From: Roseomonas aerilata DSM 19363
GTDB lineage: Bacteria; Pseudomonadota; Alphaproteobacteria; Acetobacterales; Acetobacteraceae
Direction: 5' to 3'
DNA: 64,000 bases
Assembly (NCBI RefSeq): GCF_000711725.1
Contig: NZ_JONP01000009.1
Coordinates: forward strand, 62,001 to 126,000
Positions 45,238-51,464 of this stretch are shown here, one piece after another (the stretch's first letter is position 1; each line of letters begins with the position of its first letter). The notes below the pieces were generated by a model. It searched no databases. It saw only the letters and a list, made by a program, of their open reading frames with translations, and was not told the DNA's origin. A program made the position numbers and the translations under genes.

Positions 45238-45777
45238 ATGCCGCAGCGCCGAACGCCCCGCTTCCGTCCGGCCCTCGCGCCGCTCCTCCTGGCCGGCCTG
45301 GCGCTGCCCGCCTGTTCCGAGCTGCTGACCGAGGGCAGCGCGGCCGTGGCGGGGCTTACCGGTGCCGGCCTCGCGAATGCCGTCGGCGCCGGAGCCACCG
45401 CCACGACGGGAATCGGTCTCGGCGTGCAGGCCGGGGCGCGGGCGGGGCTGCACTATGCCCAGCGCCGCGCCCATGCCGCCGCGCAGGACAGCGTGGCCGG
45501 TGCCGCCGGTCCGCTCCCGGTCGGCGGGGTGGCGGCCTGGTCCGTCACCCATGACGTGCCGATCGAGCCGGACGAGCGCGGCCAGGTGACGGTCGTGCGC
45601 GTGATCGAGGCGGGGCCGATCCACTGCAAGGAGATCATCTTCTCCGTCGATGCGACGACCCGGCCCGAGGAGGCGCCGCGGCGCGGCTTCTACACCGCCT
45701 ATGTCTGCCGGGACGGGGCAGCCTGGCGCTGGGCCTCCGCCGAACCGGCGACGGAGCGCTGGGGCAGCCTGCAATGA
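45238..45777 (+). CDS. Predicted lipoprotein, upstream member of a tandem pair
   Basis: A 179-residue lipoprotein with lipobox LALPAC (Cys near residue 25). After it comes a Gly/Ala/Thr-rich stretch (GSAAVAGLTGAGLANAVGAG) like a glycine-zipper membrane helix, then a soluble domain with HDVPIEPDERGQVTVVR, a Cys in IHCKEIIFSV and another in AYVCRDGAAW. It ends WRWASAEPATERWGSLQ. The downstream lipoprotein shares the layout and this ending, so they are paralogues. The ATG at 45238 is preceded by GGGAGAAAC. The stop overlaps the next start (ATGA). The family is not known to me. Confidence 0.7.
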   Translation: MPQRRTPRFRPALAPLLLAGLALPACSELLTEGSAAVAGLTGAGLANAVGAGATATTGIGLGVQAGARAGLHYAQRRAHAAAQDSVAGAAGPLPVGGVAAWSVTHDVPIEPDERGQVTVVRVIEAGPIHCKEIIFSVDATTRPEEAPRRGFYTAYVCRDGAAWRWASAEPATERWGSLQ

Positions 45778-46238
45778 GGCGCGGCCTCGCGCTGCTCCTG
45801 CTGATGCCGCTCGCCGGCTGCGGCCTGGCGGCGGACCTGACGGGGGCCGCGGCCGGCATTGCCGCCGGCACGGTCACGAGCAATCCGGCGGCCGGCTTCG
45901 CCATCGCCGTCGGCACGCGAGCCGGTGTCCAGGCGGGCCTCGATTGGGCCGTGCGTGCGCGGGCGAGGGGCGAGCAGGACGCGGTCGCCGAGGTCATCGG
46001 AAGCCTCGCGCCCGGCGAGGTGCGGCCCTGGCGCATCCGGCACGACATCCCCTTCGGCAACGACGAGGGCGAGGTGCGCCTGCTGCGTGAGATGACCAGC
46101 CCTCTCTCGACCTGCCGGGAGGCGCTGTTCAGCGTGTCGGAGGGTGGGTGGTTCGTCACCACCGCCTGCCGGCAAGGCGAGGGCTGGAAGTGGGCGGCCG
46201 CGGAGCCCGCCGTGCCGCGATGGGGCGCCCTGCAGTAA
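45774..46238 (+). CDS. Predicted lipoprotein, downstream member of a tandem pair
   Basis: A 154-residue lipoprotein with lipobox PLAGC (Cys near residue 16). It has the same plan as its neighbour: glycine/alanine-rich hydrophobic stretch (GAAAGIAAGTVTSNPAAGFAIAVGTRAGVQAGLDWAV, fragment), then RHDIPFGNDEGEVRLLREM, Cys in LSTCREALFSV and TTACRQGEGW, and the ending WKWAAAEPAVPRWGALQ. The two cysteines at matching places suggest a disulfide. The ATG overlaps the upstream stop by four bases. The pair probably arose by tandem duplication and acts together at the outer membrane. Confidence 0.7.
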   Translation: MRRGLALLLLMPLAGCGLAADLTGAAAGIAAGTVTSNPAAGFAIAVGTRAGVQAGLDWAVRARARGEQDAVAEVIGSLAPGEVRPWRIRHDIPFGNDEGEVRLLREMTSPLSTCREALFSVSEGGWFVTTACRQGEGWKWAAAEPAVPRWGALQ

Positions 46239-46364
46239 GGGCCCCGCCTGCCGGAACCCCGTGCGCATCGGCGAAGAACCGGCCTGCTACACGCATCGTT
46301 CATGGGCGCCCCCGTATAGGCACCGGACGGCCTCGATCCTCGCGGCTCCAGGGGAATGTCCGCC

Positions 46365-46673
46365 ATGAAGAAGCTCGTGCTCGCCGCCTGCCTCACGCCC
46401 GTCCTGCTCGCCGGCCATGCCGCGCAGGCGCAGAAGGAGGCGATGGGCATGTTCTACCAGATGCAGATGGCGCCGCGGGTCTGCGGCTGGACCAACGCCG
46501 CGCCCACGACGAAGATCGACGCCACGGTCACCGCCCAGGAGCAGGGTCTGCGCGTTACGGCGGCCGAGCGCGCGGAATTCAGGCGCCTCGCGGAAGCCGA
46601 GCTTCGTTCGGATCCCTCCAACTGCGCGACCGACGGCATGGTCCGCATGATGTACGACGCCGCCGCCCGCTGA
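46365..46673 (+). CDS. Small secreted hypothetical protein
   Basis: A 102-residue product with signal peptide MKKLVLAACLTPVLLAGHAAQAQ and a mature domain of about 80 residues holding two cysteines (RVCGWTNAAPTT and PSNCATDGM), likely a disulfide pair. The ATG at 46365 is chosen over 46356 because AGGGGAA is then about nine bases upstream. The family is not recognised. It is periplasmic by its signal. Confidence 0.65.
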   Translation: MKKLVLAACLTPVLLAGHAAQAQKEAMGMFYQMQMAPRVCGWTNAAPTTKIDATVTAQEQGLRVTAAERAEFRRLAEAELRSDPSNCATDGMVRMMYDAAAR

Positions 46674-47157
46674 GTGCCGGCGGGTCGGAGAGTTTTACAT
46701 TCCCCGCCCGCGGAAGACGGAACTGCTCGCGGAAGCCCCGAAAACACTGGTCTCCGGCGAAGGCACGGATCTTGCGCGCCCCTGATTTTGGTGCGGCAAG
46801 CTGCCCCGCGCTGCGTTGAATTCAGGGCAACCCGGGGAAAGTAATGAGTGCTGGATGGCTTGAACCGGCTGCCGGGAGGTGTCGCCGTGTCCGCGTGCAT
46901 CCGCAGGGGCTCTCTGCCAGAGGCGGGCCGCGGTTCCGAGCGCTGTGCGGGCGGAGCTGTCCGGCTGAGCGGCACCGGCGACACAACTTCCCCGTGTCCC
47001 GCCCGTGAAGTGGGCTTCACGGGGTGACTCCCGCTGCGCGCCCTGCGAGTTAGGGGCGGCGGCCAAAACCGGCCGCCTCTCCGCCGCGCGGCCGCCCCGC
47101 CACGCTGGCAGGAATGGGGCGCGGCGCGACCGGTCCGCGTCTGCAGGAGCGAAATTC
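46674..47157. other. 484-base gap without a convincing gene
   Basis: No frame here has a credible protein. The first third has relatively AT-rich patches (AGTTTTACATT; GGGGAAAGTAATGAGTGC). A perfect 9-bp stem with a four-base loop (CCCGTGAAG, 47002-47010, with CTTCACGGG, 47015-47023) lies near the 3' side. The region could hold a promoter or a small RNA for the coiled-coil gene at 47158; neither is shown. Confidence 0.5.
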
Positions 47158-47484
47158 ATGAGGCGCCGTCCTCCCAAGCCCGCGCGGGCATCGCGTCACC
47201 GCTCGGACCCGAAGGCCGAGCTCGTCCAGCTCCGGCGCGAGCTGGAGGAGGCCCGCGCCCGGTTACGGGAGGTGGAGGAGAGGGGAACCGACGCTTTCCT
47301 CGCGCGCCGCCTCGCGGAGCTGGAGGAGGGCCGGCAGGTCGCGCGCGGGCAGGCGGTGGAGGCTACCGTCGCGAAATCGCGCGCCGAGGCGGAGCTGCGC
47401 GCGCTGCGGGACGCAATCGGCAAGGCCCCGGGCGTCTGGGGCTGGCTGCTGCGCCGGGCGAAGCGGAAGCTGGAGACGCCGTGA
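47158..47484 (+). CDS. Coiled-coil hypothetical protein
   Basis: A 108-residue, highly charged protein. Residues about 18-88 are one long coiled coil (LVQLRRELEEARARLREVEE...LAELEEGRQVARG), then a basic tail with Trp residues (GVWGWLLRRAKRKLETP) that may touch a membrane. The ATG at 47158 has AGGAG nine bases upstream. It is followed by a 45-codon membrane ORF and a degenerate sugar transferase on the other strand. No family is recognised. Confidence 0.65.
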   Translation: MRRRPPKPARASRHRSDPKAELVQLRRELEEARARLREVEERGTDAFLARRLAELEEGRQVARGQAVEATVAKSRAEAELRALRDAIGKAPGVWGWLLRRAKRKLETP

Positions 47485-47539
47485 CCGCCAGCCCCGACCG
47501 CAGCGGGTCCGCAGCCTGGCATGCACCGCGTGCGGCGCC

Positions 47540-47677
47540 ATGATGCCGCTCGACGCGGATCCCCTGCGACGGCGCCGCAACCGCCTGCCCTGGCCGGTTG
47601 CGGCCGTGCTCGTCCTGCTCACCTCGGGCGTCCTCTGGTGGCTGCTCGGGAAGATCCTGTTCTGGCTCCTGCCCTGA
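47540..47677 (+). CDS. 45-residue membrane protein
   Basis: ATG at 47540 (a second ATG follows directly) opens a 45-codon frame: basic N-terminus (PLRRRRNRLPW), then one strong membrane helix with two Trp pairs (VAAVLVLLTSGVLWWLLG) and a hydrophobic end (KILFWLLP). The positive-inside pattern is textbook for a single-helix inner-membrane protein. No ribosome site is obvious. It follows the coiled-coil gene by 55 bases, on the same strand. Confidence 0.45.
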   Translation: MMPLDADPLRRRRNRLPWPVAAVLVLLTSGVLWWLLGKILFWLLP

Positions 47678-47693
47678 CTGGTGCCGGCGGGCG

Positions 47694-48143
47694 CTAGGAC
47701 AGCGAGGCCCAGCCGCTCAGCCCCGGCGTGGCGGCGGGCACCACAGCGCGCGGCCCGCTCCCGCTCAGCCGGGCCGGAGGGGGACCAATGAGCGTCATCT
47801 CGCCCCGCAGGAGGTTGAACAGCACCGGAAGCTGGTCAATCCGCGGCCGCTGGAGCAAGCGGCCGACCTGCGTCGGCACCGGTTGCTCAAGGGCGCTGCT
47901 CCAGCGCACGCAGCGGAAGGTCAGCAGGGTGAACACGCGACCGCCCTCGCCGAGATGCGCCTCGCGCAGGAAGACCGGCCCGGGGCTCTCGATCCGGACG
48001 GCCAGGGCAGCGAGCGCCATCAGCGGGAAGGTGATGGCCAGCAGCGCGATCGCCGCCGCAATGTCCGCCGCCCGCCGCGCTACCGATCGGCGACGCGGCG
48101 CGCCGTGCCCGTCATGGGGCCGGTTTGCCGTACCGTCCAGCAT
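47694..48143 (-). CDS. Truncated, divergent sugar transferase (ExoY/WcaJ type)
   Basis: A 149-residue protein from ATG 48143 (a GTG at 48224 would add 27 residues). It follows the C-terminal phosphoglycosyl-transferase plan: a membrane re-entrant helix after RRAADIAAAIALL, then IESPGPVFLREAHLGEGGRVF, and RIDQLPVLFNLLRGEMTLIGPPP. The usual catalytic Asp-Glu dyad (xDELPQ) is D103-Q104, and the GPRP motif is GPPP. The last 25 residues are unlike the family. It may be an inactive or altered enzyme of exopolysaccharide initiation. No other glycan genes are adjacent. Confidence 0.6.
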   Translation of the reverse strand: MLDGTANRPHDGHGAPRRRSVARRAADIAAAIALLAITFPLMALAALAVRIESPGPVFLREAHLGEGGRVFTLLTFRCVRWSSALEQPVPTQVGRLLQRPRIDQLPVLFNLLRGEMTLIGPPPARLSGSGPRAVVPAATPGLSGWASLS

Positions 48144-48448
48144 CAGGATCAGTGACTGCTGAGGGGCCTCGGCAGGCGCGTTCAGCGGAAGTGACGAACA
48201 CAGCAAGAGCAGCAACCCCTTCACCGGGCGGTAGGGATGGGGTTCATCCCTGGCGTGGCGGCGAGGTGCCGCCTTGCCCGAAGCAGGGTGCCTATCCCCG
48301 GATAATCGGGCAAAGGTGTGACAAGGGTGTGGTCATGTTGCGCTGCACGGCAGCTGTTCTCTTTTTCTAGCCGCCCGTAGACCTTTCCTCCCGGCAAGCC
48401 GGGTCCGCGTGGAGGCACCTCCCGCCGACAGGATGGCCGGCTGCGCCC
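48144..48448. other. Structured intergenic region
   Basis: About 300 bases with no credible gene unless the long GTG-start form of the sugar transferase is used. Several stems lie in tandem: AGGGATG/CATCCCT (48233-48251), GGCGGC/GCCGCC (48257-48273) and TTGCCCG/CGGGCAA (48274-48313) enclosing TATCCCCGGATA. A T-rich run (CTCTTTTTCTAG) is at 48359-48370. It is upstream of the minus-strand sugar transferase and may control it. Confidence 0.35.
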
Positions 48449-48688
48449 CTACCCCTCGACCGACGGCGACGCGGCGCGCCTCGCCTCAACCGCGTGGCGC
48501 AGCTGCTCGACGATCAGCCGGTCCGTCACCTGGAGGCGCGCGAGGAGGCGGCGGGCCGGCGGCAGCAATTCGGTCATTCCCAGTTCGGAAAGGCTGAGGA
48601 TCATCGCGCGCTGAAGGGCGATCCTCGTTTTCTGCGCCCGCGCGCGGAGGAAGGCCTCCTCGCAGGAGATACTGTCCGGCTTTACCAT
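48449..48688 (-). CDS. Small soluble hypothetical protein
   Basis: A 79-residue product starting at ATG 48688, chosen because GAGAGAGG is five to six bases upstream. It starts MVKPDSISCEEAFLRARAQK and is helical and charged throughout. I know no family. The upstream gene (48761-49009) is on the same strand and also small; the two may be a unit, 72 bases apart. No toxin-antitoxin signature is visible. Confidence 0.55.
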   Translation of the reverse strand: MVKPDSISCEEAFLRARAQKTRIALQRAMILSLSELGMTELLPPARRLLARLQVTDRLIVEQLRHAVEARRAASPSVEG

Positions 48689-48760
48689 GCCGCCCTCTCT
48701 CGTGACCTGTTGACGGAGCAAGCGCTGCCCACGCGCGTGTGGGCGGGGGCGCGGCGCGCT

Positions 48761-49009
48761 TCAGGCCCGGCGGGGGCGCACCAGTGGCAAGCCCGGCCGC
48801 GCCGCGTTCCAGCGAAGAAGCTCCCGCCGCGCGGCCTCCCAGGCCTCCTCGGCCCCAGCGAAGCCGCTGTCGGAGACGGCCAGGGCTTCTTCGCCGCTGC
48901 GGATGGTCCAGAGCCAGGGCAGGGGCGGGAAACGCCGCCGCTCGACCGCTATGTGCAGGTCGCGCCGCGGTTCGTCGTGGACCCTGTGGGGCCTGATCTT
49001 CTTTCGCAT
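48761..49009 (-). CDS. Small hypothetical protein
   Basis: An 82-residue product from ATG 49009. The first part is basic (MRKKIRPHRVHDEPRRD), then a compact alpha/beta part with PPLPWLWTIRSGEEALAVSDSGFAGAEEAWEAA and a helical end (RRELLRWNAARPG). The alternation of a small sheet with an AEEAWEAA helix is like small single-domain proteins of the HicB/DUF type, but no clear motif is present. No partner toxin is adjacent. Confidence 0.5.
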   Translation of the reverse strand: MRKKIRPHRVHDEPRRDLHIAVERRRFPPLPWLWTIRSGEEALAVSDSGFAGAEEAWEAARRELLRWNAARPGLPLVRPRRA

Positions 49010-49179
49010 CGCCTGAGCATGCGGAGAGCGCCGGCCGCCTCCACAACCTATGATGAGCACGGCGTCCGGCCGCCGGTCACAATCGGAAAACCGGCCCCGC
49101 CACGGCCATGGATGACTGACGGCGCTGGACGGGCACGCCTCGGCCTGTTCTGCTGCCCCAAACAGTTGGGAGGAAAAGA

Positions 49180-50145
49180 ATGGTCCAGCGGCGCACCCTC
49201 ATCGGCGGCCTGTCCGCGCTTCCCTTCGCGGCGGCAGCGCAGGAGACCTATCCGACACGGCCGATCACCATGCTCGTCGGCTTCGCGCCCGGCGGGGGGA
49301 CGGACATCGTCGCCCGGATGCTCAGTCCGCGCCTGCAGGAGGAGCTCGGCCAGCCCGTCACCGTGGAGAACCGCCCGGGCGCGAGCGGCACCCTCGCGGC
49401 GGCCGCCGCGGCGCGCGCACGGCCGGATGGCTACACGCTGGTGACCGGCACGGTGAGCACCCAGTGCACCGTCGCGCCGATGATGCGGCCGCCGCCCTAC
49501 GACCAGCTGCGCGACTTCACGCCGATCATGCTCGTCGGCACCCTGCCGCTCGTGGTGGTCGTGCGGGCCGAGAGCCCGGCGCGGGCCGTCCCGGACCTCG
49601 CTTCCCTCGCCCGCGAGAAGCCGGACGGGCTGAACTACGGCACGTCCGGCGTCGGCAGCCAGCAGCACCTGGCGAGCGAGCTGCTCGCGCAGCGCATGGG
49701 GCTGCGGATGACCCATGTGCCCTACCGCGGCACGGGCCAGTCCGTCACCGCGCTGCTGGCCGGGGATGTGGACGTCAACATCGACACTCTCGCCACCTAC
49801 CTGCCGCATATCCGCGCCGGGCGGATGCGGGCGCTCGCGACAACGCTACCCGAGCGCGCAACCTCCCTGCCGGATGTCCCGACCGTGCAGGAAGCGGGTA
49901 TCGCCGGCTACGACATGTCCGTCTGGTACATGGTCCTCGGCCCGGCAGGGCTGCCGGCGGAGGTGGTGCGCCGCTGGGAGGGGGCGCTCGGGCGCACGAT
50001 CGCCGATCCCTCGATCAACCGGCGGCTCGTGGAGAGCGGGTACATCCCCGGCGGTGGGACGGCGGCCGAGGCGGCGGCGCTCGTCCGGCGCGACGCGGAC
50101 CGGCTCGGGCAGCTCGTCCAGGCCGCGGGCATCCGGCTGGAGTGA
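49180..50145 (+). CDS. Tripartite tricarboxylate transporter receptor (Bug family)
   Basis: A 321-residue orphan periplasmic receptor. The signal peptide is MVQRRTLIGGLSALPFAAAAQ; the mature part starts YPTRPITMLVGFAPGGGTDIVAR, the VENRPGASGT loop follows, and MTHVPYRGTGQSVTALL lies in the ligand region. The ATG at 49180 has GGGAGGAAA upstream. No TctAB genes are nearby. It is one of two Bug receptors in the window and is only distantly similar to the one at 1301. Confidence 0.88.
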   Translation: MVQRRTLIGGLSALPFAAAAQETYPTRPITMLVGFAPGGGTDIVARMLSPRLQEELGQPVTVENRPGASGTLAAAAAARARPDGYTLVTGTVSTQCTVAPMMRPPPYDQLRDFTPIMLVGTLPLVVVVRAESPARAVPDLASLAREKPDGLNYGTSGVGSQQHLASELLAQRMGLRMTHVPYRGTGQSVTALLAGDVDVNIDTLATYLPHIRAGRMRALATTLPERATSLPDVPTVQEAGIAGYDMSVWYMVLGPAGLPAEVVRRWEGALGRTIADPSINRRLVESGYIPGGGTAAEAAALVRRDADRLGQLVQAAGIRLE

Positions 50146-50283
50146 CACGCGAGGCGAGATAATGTTGCGGAAGGGACGACAGGCGCGCGCCAGGGTTGTT
50201 CGTGCTCCCCGGTGACTGTACTCCTCTCTTCGTGATCGCCGGGTGTCGAGGGCTGTGGGGAGCCCGGCGAGGGAGCGGTCAAC

Positions 50284-51462
50284 ATGCGCTTGCCCTGGGA
50301 TGCGATGCGGACGGCCTGGCGCGGCCTCATGCCGCGCCGGCCGGCCCCCTCGCTGCTCGCGCGGGCGCTTCTTCCGGCCGCGCTTCTCCTCGCAATTCCT
50401 CCGTCCCTCCTCGCCCAGACGCCTCCTGCCGCCATCGCGGGGCCGTCGGCGGACGCGCCGATCCGACTGCAGGTCGTGGGCGGGCTGGACGGCGTGAGCC
50501 AGTACACGCGGTTGCAGGAGCCCTTCTGGACCCGGCGCCTGCCCGAGGTGACGGGCGGCCGCGTCACGGCCGACATTGCCCCCGTTGACCGCAGCGGCAT
50601 CCGCGGCCCCGAGGCGCTGCGCCTGCTCCGCCTGGGCGTCACCCCCTTCGGTACCGCGCTCCTCCCGGTCGTCGCGGCCGAGGAGCCGGAGCTGGCCTCG
50701 GTGGATCTGCCCGGGATCGCCCCGGACATGGAGACGCTGCAGCGCATCATCGCGGCCAAGAGGTCCTGGCTGGAAGAGACATTGCGAGAAAGGCACGAGA
50801 CGGAGCTTCTGGGCGTCTATGTCTACCCAGCGCAGGTCCTCTTCTGTAACCGGCCGCTCGCGGGGATGATGGACCTGCGCGGGCGGCGCGTCCGCACGCC
50901 CTCGGCGGCGATCTCCGAATGGGTCACCGGCCTTGGCGGCGTCCCGGTCCTGACCACCTTCGCCGAGACTGTCTCCTCAGTGCGGATGGGCGTCGTGGAA
51001 TGCGCCATCACCGGCACCCTGTCCGGCTGGCAGATCGGCCTCAACGAGGTCACGACCCACGTCCATGCCATGGCGCTCGGCTGGGGCGTCTCGATCTTCG
51101 GGGCGAACCGGGCGGCCTGGGCGGCCCTGCCCCCAGCCGTGCGGGAGGTGCTGCGGAGCGAGCTTTCCGCCCTCGAGGCGAGGATCTGGGAGGCGGCCGA
51201 CGCCGAGACCGGGCTTGGCCTGTCCTGCAACACCGGCCGCCCCGACTGCCCCGCCGAGCTGATGGCCTCGCCCTCCGGCCCGCGCGCCAGGGGCCGCATG
51301 ACCCTCGTTCCCGTCACGCCCGAGGACGACGCCATCCGGCGCCGCCTGGTCAAGGAGGTCATCATGCCCCGCTGGGCCGATCGCTGCGGCCCAGGCTGCG
51401 CTGAGACCTGGAACGCGCAGGTCGGCAACGCCCTGGGCATTGCGGCGCCGGCGGGGCGCTGA
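50284..51462 (+). CDS. DctP-like periplasmic receptor linked to a hybrid kinase
   Basis: A 392-residue protein with a long N-terminus and signal helix (SLLARALLPAALLLAIPPSLLA, about 24-45). The mature domain follows the DctP plan (GLDGVSQYTRLQEPFWTRRLPEVTGGRVTADI; later MMDLRGRRVRTPSAAISEWVTGLGG, fragment) with four or more Cys in the C-terminal third (LSCNTGRPDCPAEL; DRCGPGCAETW). It is two bases upstream of the hybrid kinase, and no TRAP permease is adjacent. That favours a sensory partner role: ligand binding in the periplasm signals to the kinase. The ligand is unknown. Confidence 0.72.
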   Translation: MRLPWDAMRTAWRGLMPRRPAPSLLARALLPAALLLAIPPSLLAQTPPAAIAGPSADAPIRLQVVGGLDGVSQYTRLQEPFWTRRLPEVTGGRVTADIAPVDRSGIRGPEALRLLRLGVTPFGTALLPVVAAEEPELASVDLPGIAPDMETLQRIIAAKRSWLEETLRERHETELLGVYVYPAQVLFCNRPLAGMMDLRGRRVRTPSAAISEWVTGLGGVPVLTTFAETVSSVRMGVVECAITGTLSGWQIGLNEVTTHVHAMALGWGVSIFGANRAAWAALPPAVREVLRSELSALEARIWEAADAETGLGLSCNTGRPDCPAELMASPSGPRARGRMTLVPVTPEDDAIRRRLVKEVIMPRWADRCGPGCAETWNAQVGNALGIAAPAGR

Positions 51463-51464
51463 CG

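Noticed and set aside
46844-47008. 54-codon ORF starting at ATG 46844 after GGGGAAAGTA
   Set aside because: The product is Arg/Pro/Cys-rich without structure, resembles translated GC-rich non-coding DNA, and has no family look.
48449-49009. Two small minus-strand genes as a toxin-antitoxin pair
   Set aside because: They are 72 bases apart, show no toxin fold motif or antitoxin DNA-binding motif, and have separate ribosome sites.
50160-50213. 17-codon ORF at ATG 50160 before the DctP-like gene
   Set aside because: Basic and short, no repeated regulatory codon, no attenuator-like structure; chance ORF.
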